A stretch of DNA of 64,000 nt from Perognathus longimembris pacificus (lineage: Eukaryota; Chordata; Mammalia; Rodentia; Heteromyidae), in assembly GCF_023159225.1 (NCBI RefSeq), contig NC_063176.1, forward strand, positions 36,698,786 through 36,762,785, in the 5' to 3' direction. Position 1 is the first letter of the stretch, and every line of letters begins with the position of its first letter. This document shows, piece by piece, positions 1 to 10,162 of this stretch. A program made the translations under genes and the position numbers. The notes under the pieces are model-generated. The model saw only the letters and a program-made list of their open reading frames with translations. It did no database searches and was not told the DNA's origin.

Positions 1-605
1 CCATTTCTTTGTACCTTTGGCTGAATTGTCTCAGGAGAAATTCTGAGAGTTCTCAATCCGTTTCTAGAACTTTTAACATAAAACATACAAAGATTATTCA
101 TCTGCTAAATCCATTTTTGCCATGCACTGGCAACCTAATATCTAGAAACAGTAAATGTAAGCTAGGACTCCTTTGTCTTTTATATATACTGTGTACACAA
201 GAAAGTAGAACAAAATGGGACACTATTACTGATTTGACCCTCTTTGCATTTCTTACTTCTGGGAACCAGGGTACGAACACCATGCCTACAACTCAAGGGG
301 TTGACCATTCTTCCCAAGATACATTTCATATGAATTTTTTAAAAAAGGTACCTACAAAACGTGCTATTTTCCAACTCCTACTTATAAAATATAGCAGGTA
401 CTTCAAAATATCAAAAGTACTCAGCACAGTCAACGCTTTATACAGCAAGGGGCTGTGATGCACACAGATCTATGGCAGTCATTGGAAAACGTCTCTGCCC
501 ATCTCCCCTCTTCTTGTGGGTCCTCTGTTCCACATCCTCCAACCTATGGAAGAAACAGGGATGAGTGTCACCTAGGGGTGGTCTTAATATCACCAAAGTC
601 TCTTC
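1..605. other. No gene or repeat recognised
   Basis: The open frames here are short and lack family motifs. I see no splice-flanked exon, tRNA-like fold or known repeat in the first 0.6 kb. Confidence 0.5.
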
Positions 606-620
606 AAAAAGACATGTCTG

Positions 621-835
621 GGGGCTGGGGATATAGCCTAGCGGCAAGAGTGCCTGCCTCGGATACACGAGTCCCTAGGTTCGATTCCCCAGCACCACAT
701 ATACAGAAAACGGCCAGAAGCGGCGCTGTGGCTCAAGTGGCAGAGTGCTAGCCTTGAGCGGGAAGAAGCCAGGGACAGTGGTCAGGCCCTGAGTCCAAGG
801 CCCAGGACTGGCAAAAAAAAATAAAAAAAAAAATA
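621..835 (+). mobile_element. Dimeric tRNA-derived SINE (IDL-Geo type), young subfamily
   Basis: It starts 'ggggctggggata' and contains a tRNA-like B box (ggttcgattcc). The second unit ends 'caggactggc' and is followed by an interrupted A-tail. A direct repeat, aaaaagacatgtctg, flanks it at 606-620 and 836-850, which shows L1-type retroposition. It carries the CpG-rich diagnostic bases (gagcgggaagaag) shared with the copies at 17949, 34458, 40945 and 41454. The family name is from memory. Confidence 0.85.
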
Positions 836-850
836 AAAAAGACATGTCTG

Positions 851-1439
851 TTGTTTTTATAAACAAATGAGCATTGACAAGTGTGATTTTCTACGTCTAC
901 TATGGCATATGTGTGCAACCTCTTCACATTTGGAACATCGGATGGATCAAGAGTCATCTTCTAAAAGGTTCAGGGAAGCTGAGCAGGTTTTTCCTGTTAT
1001 ATACTCAAGCCTGTAAGTGGCAAGTCAGTCAGCAGAGGTGTCTGGTGGGCATGTATGGTTGTCACTTTAATGCTTTCCTGAGGATGCCAGCCATTGTACC
1101 CATTGCCATCTGGGGTAAGGAGGTCATCCCAGGCCCCTGATCGGTGGGCTCCCTAGCCTATATACTGCCTTCTCCATTGTCAGTCCTCCATGCCCTGAAG
1201 GCCTCTGCCATTCTCACCTTGTTGAACTGTGCCCATATCCATCCAAGGACAACACATGGTTGGCAGCCTGGCAAGGCCTAGGTCCAGCAAGGTGGAGCCC
1301 AGGCCCAGAGAGTCCCCTGCCACCATCAAGTCATCCCAATGAGGTGCAAGGATGCAGGAAGGCGGCTGCTACCCAAGTGCCCCAGGGTCTGCTGGATAAA
1401 GGCTGTGGGCTGGCCATCAGGACACATGCATGAGGTTAG
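851..1439. other. Unassigned unique-looking sequence
   Basis: Moderate GC with no simple repeat. An 88-codon frame at 874-1140 has no recognisable domain. I assign nothing. Confidence 0.4.
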
Positions 1440-1985
1440 GCCATGCTCTGTCCCTCAATATGTCCTGTATATTAGAAGTGTATAACTTGTTTTTGATTAT
1501 GCAGGGCCTCACAACTAAGGGTTTGCCCCCAATTCTCAAGAAAGTTTAGACATGAACTTTTGAGCAATACTGGAACTGTGAAACTGTATGGACTCTTGGT
1601 TAGGAACTAAATACATCCTGCATTGAGATAAACAGAGTTGGGGGAGGGGGAAGTCAGATGTGTCTTCAGGTTAGATGAGATAGGTTTCTGTGTAGATGAA
1701 ATCAAAGGGGGAAAGAGTGTCTTTTCCTCCATCCCTTCACTTAACCTCTTTCTCTTGCTCCCCACCTCTGTCCCTTTTCCTTCTTCTGCCATCTCCTCCG
1801 TGCTATATTGTCTGAATTAGTGAGCCAGATCAAACTTGACACACACACACGCCTCCCGCCCCCTGCCCCCCCCCCCCCCCCAGCTGTTTCACAGCAATGA
1901 AAAACTCATTAGAACAGTTTCTTGGCCTTATCCTGTCACATGCACTTTAGGATCTTCTTCTGTGCCTTTGTCTTCCTTGTTACAG
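1440..1985 (+). mobile_element. MaLR-like LTR retroelement fragment (copy 1 of 3)
   Basis: The stretch containing 'cagggcctcacaactaag' and 'tttgagcaatactggaactg' matches 35275-35345 and 48055-48130. Its 3' part (gtgagccagatc, then agctgtttcacagcaatgaa) matches 48908-48965. The wording resembles the internal end and LTR of rodent ERVL-MaLR (MT/ORR1-like) elements. Compared with copy 3, most of the middle of the LTR is deleted. A 17-base C run sits at 1866-1882. Confidence 0.6.
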
Positions 1986-2555
1986 TCCTATCCCACATCA
2001 AATTCACTATGAAGTTTGATGTCTCAATATTCCTAGTGTTCTTTAGTTTGTTCCAGTTGCCCCAGTCCCTCTTGAGCCTCAAACTTTGTCTCCCTTAGGC
2101 TCTCTCACCTTCACCTCATCCCTCCTACCCCATTCTCTCACATGGGCCATTCATTCTCAGGCACACTGTCTTTTCAAAATTACAATCACAAGTAGGATTT
2201 AAATTATTTTATTAAAAATTTAAACAACGGCACATACTACGGGAGAAGGTAAAGGCTAGTAATTAAAATTGCCTTGAAGGTGAATTCGATGTTAGTCCAA
2301 TTTTTTTTTTCTGAAGTCTTCAGAGAAAATATAGTTGGGAATTTTGTAGTTCTTACAAGTTCTTAAAAGCATCACAAAGAACATAGAAAATGTGAATGCT
2401 GAAAGCAAAGGATGTTGAAGGACAATGCTATCTTGTATACAAACTCATTTCAAATATATATGAAGTCATCTAGAAAATTGTTTTGAAGATTGTTTGCCAT
2501 TTAAAAAATTTTTTTAAATATTTCACTAAAACGAAAGTCACAGCTTCTAGCCTAT
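1986..2555. other. Unassigned AT-leaning sequence
   Basis: No coding frame, SINE or LTR signature. Composition becomes progressively AT-rich toward 2500. Confidence 0.4.
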
Positions 2556-3235
2556 TTTAGATATATTTTACAGAAATATAATTATAAACCTAAATAATAA
2601 ATATAAATAAAATGCATGTCTAAAATATCAGTAAATATAACATAAAAATGAAAGTAAATAATATATATTTTAATAACATACAAAAATAAACTAAAATTAA
2701 AAACCAGAATAAAATTTAAAATAAAATTTAAGAAATGTAATTATTTTACAATAAAATAAATATAAAACAATATAAAAACTAAGCAAAATAAACAATTTAA
2801 ATATAAGTATTTTAATATTAAAATAAAAATGAAAGTCAAATAAAATAGAATATATTAATAGAAATAAAATATATATTTTTAGCATTTTAATAATAAAGTA
2901 ACAGCAAACATAAAAGTATAAATATAATTAAAGTAAAAAAGCTAAATAGAAAAATTTTAATGTTTTAATAAAATATAAATATAAAAACAATAAAAATTAA
3001 AATTAGATATTATATAACTAAATTATAAACTAGAAATAAATAGAACTTTAAACAAATTTTAATAGAACCAAATAATATTAAAAATAGATTAAATATAAAA
3101 ACAAAAATGAAAATAAAGATAAATATAAAGTAAATACAAGTATTTAATCAAAGTAGGTATAAGTATTAAAATAAAAATGAAGTTTTATTTGTAAATAAAT
3201 TAATATTAAATAAAAATAACAAAAATAGAAATTTA
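2556..3235. repeat. Extreme AT-rich low-complexity tract
   Basis: About 680 bases built almost only from A and T, with scattered G and very few C. Words such as aaaataaaaatgaaag recur (for example near 2640, 2820 and 3170), suggesting decayed tandem units rather than a simple microsatellite. The 62-codon frame within it is a composition artefact. The full-length L1 is inserted at its right edge. Confidence 0.8.
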
Positions 3236-3250
3236 CATTTGGAGATTTTT
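3236..3250. repeat. Left target-site duplication of the full-length L1
   Basis: catttggagattttt, repeated exactly at 9660-9674. It abuts the L1 A-tail, read as T on this strand. Confidence 0.95.
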
Positions 3251-3467
3251 TTTTTTTTTATTAATTGGACATAAATTTTTTTACAAGGTGTTGTGCAAAG
3301 AGGGTGCAGTTACATAGTAGGGCAGTGTGTACATTTCTTATGATATCTTACAACCTGTTTTTCTATCCCTTGTCTAGGTCAGGTTGACATATATGCAATA
3401 TACAATGTATCAAGAACATATACAGTATTCACAGACTTGGTCTCTACTGTCTCTCCGTCTCCCTTTG
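3251..3467 (-). other. L1 3' UTR and A-tail
   Basis: Runs from the ORF2 stop to a T run at about 3247-3259, the A-tail on the coding strand. I see no G-rich polypurine block, unlike the second L1 family here. Confidence 0.85.
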
Positions 3468-6400
3468 TTAACAGTCATATATCAGGGAGATCATGCCCCT
3501 TTGTTTTCTGTGTTCTAGGCTTGTCTCACTCAACATTATTTGTTCGAGTTCTGACCATTTCCCTGCGAATAACAGTATTTCACCATTCCTAATCGCTATG
3601 TAGTATTCCATTGTGTATAAGTACCATATTTTTTGGATCCATTCGTCTGTGGAGGGGCATCTGGGTTGTTTCCATATTTTGGCTATTGTGAATTGTGCCG
3701 CGATAAACATGGAAGTACAAATGCCTTTTTGATATCTTGGATTTTGCTGTTTAGGATAGATGCCTAGGAGTGGTATGGCTGGGTCATAGGGTAGGTCTAT
3801 ATTGAGCTGTTTGAGAAACCTCCATACTGTTCTCCAAAGTGGTTGTACTAATTTGCACTCCCACCAACAATGGAGAAGGGTTCCTCTTTCCCCACAGCCC
3901 CTCCAGCATTTGTTGTTTCCTGAGTTCAGAGTATAGGCCATTCTAACTGGGGTGAGGTGGTATCTCAGGGTTGTTTTTATTTGCATTTCCTTTACTACCA
4001 GGGATGTTGAGCATTTCCTCATATGTTTCTTTGCCATTTTTATATCTTCTCTTGTGAAGTCTCTCTTTAGCTCTTTTGCCCATTTCCTAATAGGTTTATT
4101 GGGCTTGGAGGGGCTTAGTTTTTTGAGTTCTCTGTAGATGACCGATATCAGGCCTTTGTCTGTTGCTGTGCTGGTAAATATCCTTTCCCATATCGTTGGC
4201 TGTCTTTCTATTTTGGTGGCTATGACCTTAGCTGTGCAGAAACTTTTTAATTTGTAGTAGTCCCATTTGTCGAGTCTTTCTCCTATTTGTTGTGCCCCTG
4301 GGACTCTATTCAGGAAGTTCCTTCCTGTGCCTATAAGTTCTAGTGTCTTTCCTACTCTGTCCTTCAGTAGTTTCAAGGATTCAGGTCTGATGTTGAGGTC
4401 CTTGATCCATTTTGAGTTGATCTTGGTGCATGGTGATAGGCTTGGGTCTACTTTGAGTTTTCTGCATATGGCTGCCCAGTTCTCCCAGCACCAGTAGTTG
4501 AAGAGGCTATGTTTATTCCGTTGTATGTCTTTAGCTCCTTTGTCAAATATCAGTTGGCTGTAAGAGTGCGGTTTTATTTCTGGGTCTTCAGTTCTAATCC
4601 ATTGGTCTTCCGATCTGTTTTTATACCAATACCATGCTGTTTTTGTTATGATGGCCTTGTAGTAGAGCTTGAAGTCAGGTATTGTGATACCTCCTGCACT
4701 GCTTTTTTTGCCTAGAATTGCTTTGGCTATTCTAGGTTTTTTGCTGTTCCATATGAATTTATGGATTGGTTTCTCTATTTCAGTGAAGAATGTGGCTGGG
4801 ATTTTGATAGGCATTGCATTGAATTTGTATAACAATTTGGGCAATATGGCCATTTTCACTATATTGATTCTGCCTACCCATGAGCATGGGAGGTCTTTCC
4901 ATCTCCTTGTGTCTTCTTTGATTTCCCTTATTAAATTTTTGTAGTTTTCATTGAATAGTTCCGTCACGTCCTTGGTTAAGTTGATGCCTAGGTACTTTAT
5001 TCTTTTTTTGGCTACTGTAAATGGAATTGTTTCCATAATTTCCTTTTCTGTTTGTCTATTGCTGGTGTACAGAAAAGCTGCTGACTTTTGTGGGTTGATT
5101 TTGTATCCTGCTACTTTGCCAAATTGGTTTATTAGGTGTAGGAGTTTGGGTACTGAGTTTTTTGGGTCTGTCAGATATAAGATCATGTCGTCTGCGAATA
5201 GGGATAACTTGATTTCTTCCTTGCCGATGTGGATCCCTTTGATGTCCTCCTCTTGCCTTATTGCTATGGCTAGGGATTCCAGCACTATGTTGAACAGAAG
5301 TGGGGAGAGTGGGCATCCTTGTCTTGTTCCTGAGTTTAGAGGGAATGATTTAAGTTTCTCTCCATTTAATATGATATTAGCAGTTGGTCTGTTGTATATG
5401 GCTTTTATTGTTTTGAGGAATGTTCCATCTATTCCTGTTCTCTCCAAAGCTTTTCATAGGTATGGATGTTGTATTTTGTCAAAGGCTTTTTGGGCATCGA
5501 CTGAGATAACAATGTGATTCTTGATTTTAGTTCTGTTTATGTGGTGAATTACGTTGATTGATTTACGGATGTTGAACCATCCTTGTGACTGAGGGATGAA
5601 GCCTACTTGGTCATGATGTATGATATTCTTGATCAGTTTCTGGATCCTATTAGCTAATATTTTATTGAGGAGCTTTGCATCTGTGTTCATTAGTGATATT
5701 GGTCTGTAGTTCTCTTTTTTTGTTGGATCTTTGCCTGGTTTGGGAATGAGTATGATATTAGCTTCGTAGAATGAGTTTGGGATTTCTCCCTCCGTTTCTA
5801 TTTCGCGGAAGAGTTTGAGGAGTATTGGTATTAGCTCCTCACTAAAGGTTTTGTAGAATTCATTGGTGAATCCATCTGGGCCTGGGCTTTTCTTAGTAGG
5901 GAGGTTCTTGATTACCTCCTGTATCTCACCGTAAGTTATTGGTTTATTTAGTTGATTTATTTCTTCTTGGTTCAGTTTGGGCAGTTTGTACTTCTCTAAG
6001 AATTGATCCATTTCTGTAAAATTATTGTTTTTTGCTGAGTAGAGGTTTTGGAAATAGCTCCTTATGATTGTTTGAATATCGTGTGTACTTGTTGTAATTT
6101 TTCCTGTGGAGTCCCTGATTTTACGAATATGAGTCTCTTCTCTTCTTTTTTTTGTAAGTCTTGCAAGGGGTCTGTCAATTTTGTTTATTTTCTCAAAGAA
6201 CCAGCTTTTAGTCTTAGTTATTTGTTGAATGGTCTTTCTATTTTCAATCAGATTTATCTCTTCTTTAATCTTTGTGATCTCTCCCCTCCTAGTCGTTTTA
6301 GATTCTGTCATTTCTTGTTTCTCCAGTTGTTTTAGTTTCATCGTGAGGGTATTCACCTGCTCTGCTTCCATTCTTTTAATGTGGGTGCTGAGTGCAATGA

Positions 6401-7295
6401 TCTTGCCCCTCAGTACTGCCTTAGCTGTGTCCCATAGGTTTCTTTGTGATGTGTTTTCTTTGTCATTGTGGCTTATGAATTCGTTGATTTCATCTTTAAT
6501 TTGATCTGTGGCCCAAGTGTTGGATAGCAGTGTGGGGTTTAGCCTCCAAGAGTGTGTATAGGCTCTGTGGTATCCTTTGTTGTTGAGGGTTACCTTTAAT
6601 CCACTGTGATCAGATATAATACATGGGATGACGTCAATACTTTTGTATTTGCTGAGGTTCTTTGTGTGGGCTATGACGTGGTCTATTTTGGAATATGATC
6701 CATGGGCTGCTGAAAAGAAGGTGTATTGAGTCTCTGTAGGGTGAAAGGTTCTATATAGGTCTGTTAGATCCATTTGGGAAATGGTGTTATTTAGGTCCTC
6801 AGCTCCCTTACTAATCTTCTGGGTGTTGGATCTGTCTCTTGGAGAGAGAGGAGTATTAAAGTCACCCACTATGATTGTGTTTGCGTCTATCTTGCTCTGT
6901 AATTCTTTGAGAATTTGCTTGACATATGTCGGGCCTCTTTTGTTTGGTGAGTATACATTTATCACCGTGATTTCTTGATTCTGGATTTTTCCTTGTATTA
7001 ATATGTGGTGTCCTTCTTTGTCTTTTTGAGTGGACTTTAAAGAGAAGTCCAGCTTGTCTGAGATCAGGATGGCTACACCTGCCGTTTTGGTGGATGCATT
7101 TGCTTGGTAGATCTTGCTCCATCCTTTCATTCGAAGCCTGTTTTTGTCCCTTGCTGTAAGGTGGGTCTCTTGTAGACAGCAGATGTCAACTTTTTGTTTG
7201 CGAATCCATTCTGCCAGTCTGCTCCTCTTTATCGGGGAGTTTAAACCATTTATATTTAAAGAGATCAAGGATAAGGGTGTTTTTTCTCCTTCCAT
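3468..7295 (-). pseudogene. L1 ORF2 (endonuclease-reverse transcriptase), one nonsense codon
   Basis: The frame has 1275 codons, the length known for human ORF2p, and encodes the target-primed reverse transcription enzyme. The endonuclease residues fall at their known positions: N14, E43, D145, D205 and H230. Reverse transcriptase motifs include D600 (VDAQKAFD) and the catalytic FADD with D702/D703. A C-terminal Cys/His cluster ([14 protein letters not shown]) closes the protein. The only break I find is a TGA at codon 614 (5454-5456, between HPYL and KALER), which splits the reverse transcriptase domain. The frame downstream is unshifted. As it stands the copy would make an endonuclease-containing fragment without a complete RT. 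It begins 143 bases after the ORF1 stop. Confidence 0.95.
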
Positions 7296-7438
7296 TTTCT
7301 TGGTGGGCTGTTTTTTCTTCTTTTTTTTTCTTTCTTGTCTTTAGTGAGCTTGTATTTCTGCTGGACTTGGGCTATTGAAGTTTCTTTCTGATTCTGTCTG
7401 TGTGTCTTTTACGATCTCTGTTGGCTGGGGTTCCCCTC

Positions 7439-8509
7439 TTATATTCGCTGTAGGGCTGGTTTTTTATTCACATACTCCTTTAGCTCCTCTTCGGTGTGGA
7501 AAGATCTGGTTCTCCCTTCGAATGTGAACTCCAATTTCACTGGATATTTGATCCGAGGTTGTAAATTGTTATTCTGGAGTACTTGGATGGTGTTCTTCCA
7601 CTCACTTCGAGCTTGGTAAGTTTGTGTGGATAAGTCGGATGTTATTCGAATCCTCTTCCCATTGAAAAAAGTTTCCTTCTTTGCTTTGGCTGAATTCAGA
7701 ATTTGCTCTTTAATCTTGAGGTCTGTAGTCTTGAATATTATGTGCCTTGGGGTGGTTTTCCTGGGGTCTGGCCTGCCAGGTGTCCTATAGGCTTCGGTTA
7801 CCTGGATGGGGTCCCCTGTGAGATTGGGGAAGTTTTCTGCAATAACTTTATTGAGAACATGATTAAGCCCTCTGCTCTGGTATTCGGCTCCTTCTTCTAT
7901 TTAAATTATGCGCAGATTATATCTCTTGTCTTTGTCCATTAGTTCCTGGATTAGTCTTCCCTGAAGCTTCATCTTTTCTTGGAGTGTGGTCATTTTCTGG
8001 TTGTTGTCAGCTGCTTCATCGTCCAGGCGAGAGATTCTGGATTCTATATGGTCTACTCTTTGTGTTATGGTTTCAATTGCGGAGTTTATGGATGTCAGAG
8101 AGCTATTTATGGTTGTCATATCAGCTCTGATCGTGGAGATTTCTTCCTTTAAAGAGTTGTATTTTAAATCTATTTTTTCATGCATTTCAATTCTCAGGAT
8201 ATGGAGATTTTCTTTAAAGGCAGCTTGCATTGTATCCATTTTTGCTTCCATTTCTTTAAAGCAGGCTTGCATTGTATCCAGTTTTGCTTCCATTTCTTTC
8301 TTGGCTTCCTGGGTGTCCTTCCAGATTTCCGCTCTAAATTCCTGGAATTGTTTTCTGATTTCATTTCTGACGCTTTCGATCATTCCTGTTAACATGGCCT
8401 CATTTGTTTTTTTAGTCTCCATCTCCTCTTCAGTCGTGCTGCTTTTTGGAGCTGGCGAGTTGGCTTGCCCTTTAATGAACTGAGTTATGTTTCTTTGTGA
8501 TTTGCGCAT
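7439..8509 (-). pseudogene. L1 ORF1 (RNA-binding coiled-coil protein), one nonsense codon
   Basis: The frame has 356 codons, close to mouse ORF1p. I chose the ATG at 8509 (MRKSQRN...) because a basic N-terminus is usual for ORF1p. An in-frame extension reaches 8611 but reads as 5' UTR. Residues about 40-195 form a long heptad coiled coil rich in M, K and E (trimerisation region). It contains an exact 14-residue tandem duplication (see 8223-8306). A TAA at codon 203 (7901-7903) interrupts the frame just before the RNA-recognition domain (NLRII then IEEG). From there 153 further codons stay open to the natural TAA at 7439-7441. A translated product would have the trimerising part but not the RRM or C-terminal domain. 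Confidence 0.93.
8223..8306 (-). repeat. 42-bp tandem duplication in the ORF1 coiled coil
   Basis: Two 42-base copies, 8223-8264 and 8265-8306, differ at only a few bases. Forty-two bases is 14 codons, two heptads, so coiled-coil phase is kept. Confidence 0.9.
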
Positions 8510-9659
8510 CTGGAGATCTGGATGGCTTCTCAGGTTTGGTTTGTAGCTCCTCCCTCCCTCCTGTGTAGATGTGTCTACGGCAGCAGGTGCTGCCGCTGTG
8601 GCCCCGCCCACCAGTGCAGGGTACGCCTACCAGAGCGGGCGCTGTCGCCGGGGGCCCTACCCTCCTATGCGCTGTGCGCCCACTGCAACAGGCACTTTGG
8701 GGGGATATGCCTCCCAGAGCAAGTCCTGGGTTGTTGGGTTGTGCTTGCGCCCTCCCACGAGTCCGTTGGGGGTGGCGGTATGTGTGGGGTCCAGTGGGAT
8801 CGACTGTCCGGGTGTGGCTTGGCACCTTCAGACCTCACCTCTGCTGTGAGTGGGGGATGTGATCAGGCTCAGGTGACCCTGCTGGGCTGGTATTGCCCAC
8901 CAGCGCCTGTGATTTTAGTTGTAAGAGTCTGCGAGGTCCAGGCGCCTCGGGTGGGGTTTGCACAACCGGCCGTCTCCCAGCCCCTGTTGGGAAGGGGGCG
9001 GGGCCGGTTCTGCCAGTTCAGGAACCTGTGGGGTGTTGGTGCTGCTGGGCCCTTCCCCTGCTAAACTGACTTCCCAGCGCCTGATGGGAGCTTCCCTGCC
9101 TGATTTGGGGGTTCTTTGTTCCCTCAGGGGTGGGGGAGGAGGAGGGAGGGCACTCACTTTTGCTGCTTTGTGTGTGTGTCCCGCGCAGCCGTTGGCCCTC
9201 CGGGGGTTGGCTAAGTGTCGTGGTGGCTTCCCTGGTTCCCGATTTCTGCCGTGCTGGGTTCCCTTGTCCGAACCCGGTGTGGACCCGGACTTCTCGTCAC
9301 TGCCGGTGTGTGTCTTGGTCCGCACCCTGCCTTGTGTCCATGGGGTCTCCCGCTATATGAATTCTGCGCTCCTGGCAGCCTGTCTGCCGATCGCCGGGTT
9401 CCCCTTTCCCAGCCTGACCCTGTTTGGGCTAGGGTCGGCTGGTGGGGGGAGGGTGCCCCGGTGAGTCTCCGGCTCCGTGTAGGTTTTCGGTTCTTCTTTT
9501 TTGCTCCTTTTTGTTTTCCTGTGTTTCTCCACTGCTTCTGGCTGCTGGTTTTGCTGGGTTCTTGGTGGGGTGTTGGGTGTTGGAGTTCCCAGCTCACTAT
9601 GCCGTTGGAGCGAGTCGGGGTGCCTCCCTATTCTATCGGCGCCATCTTTCCTTTCTCTC
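8510..9659 (-). promoter_or_regulatory. L1 5' UTR / internal promoter
   Basis: A 1.15-kb GC-rich, CpG-containing leader upstream of ORF1. I see no tandem monomers of the kind that build mouse L1 promoters, so the architecture is unit-less, as in primate L1. Long open frames occur on the opposite strand (for example 8522-9064), helped by the GC content. Confidence 0.8.
9641..9648 (-). promoter_or_regulatory. YY1-like site at the 5' end of the L1
   Basis: On the element's strand the first 25 bases contain AAAGATGGCGCC, which fits the YY1 core (AAnATGGCG). Human L1 has a YY1 site at the same place, where YY1 helps set the transcription start. Binding here is inferred. Confidence 0.65.
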
Positions 9660-9674
9660 CATTTGGAGATTTTT
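9660..9674. repeat. Right target-site duplication of the full-length L1
   Basis: Exact copy of 3236-3250, abutting the first base of the L1 5' UTR. Confidence 0.95.
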
Positions 9675-9931
9675 GATCTCTTACAATTCCCGGAACACAT
9701 AAAATTGACTGCTTGCCTGTGCAGCAGCATTGCTGCAGCATTGGCTCACATTCCCAGGCTAGGGTTCACAGCCCCACAAATAACTGGTCCCTGACCTTCA
9801 GTCTGTCATGAATGACAGAGGAATGTTTGTCCTGTCAATCAGGGGACTGTATGTAGCCTGGCACTGTGAACTGGTGTTTGACCAATTTTCCTAATGCTGG
9901 AAAGAATAGTAAACTTTTATCTCTCAAATTG

Positions 9932-10147
9932 TTTGCTTTTTTTTTTTTTTTTTTTGGCCAGTCCTGGGGCTTGGACTCAGGGCCTGAGCACTGTCCCTGG
10001 CTTCTTTTTGCTCAAGGCTAGCACTCTGCCACTTGAGCCACAGCGCCACATCTGGCCATTTTCTGTATATGTGGTGCTGGGGAATTGAACCCAGGGCCTC
10101 ACGTATACGAGGCAAGCACTCTTGCCACTAGGCCATGTCCCCAGCCC
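9932..10147 (-). mobile_element. IDL-Geo type SINE
   Basis: Reads tail-first on the plus strand: T run, then 'ggccagtcctggggc' through 'ccccagccc'. A target-site duplication, ttatctctcaaattg, lies at 9917-9931 and 10148-10162. Confidence 0.9.
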
Positions 10148-10162
10148 TTATCTCTCAAATTG

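Larger units (their letters stand above)
3251..9659 (-). mobile_element. Full-length LINE-1 retrotransposon
   Basis: A 6.4-kb non-LTR element with every expected part in order on the minus strand: a GC-rich 5' UTR (8510-9659), ORF1 (7439-8509), a 143-base spacer, ORF2 (3468-7295), a 3' UTR and an A-tail. An exact 15-bp target-site duplication flanks it. No truncation, inversion or internal insertion is visible. The only coding lesions I find are one stop in ORF1 and one in ORF2, which points to a young copy of a recently active family. Its 3' UTR differs from the other abundant L1 type in the window: it lacks the long purine/G-run tract seen at 24000, 49400, 59200 and 60930. Confidence 0.97.

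Noticed and set aside
680..715. tRNA-like B box in SINE left halves
   Set aside because: These are ID-like SINE heads with A-tails and target-site duplications, not functional tRNA genes.
4951..5517. 188-codon plus-strand frame
   Set aside because: Antisense shadow of L1 ORF2. The other plus-strand frames across 3950-7340 and 59900-63500 are shadows too.
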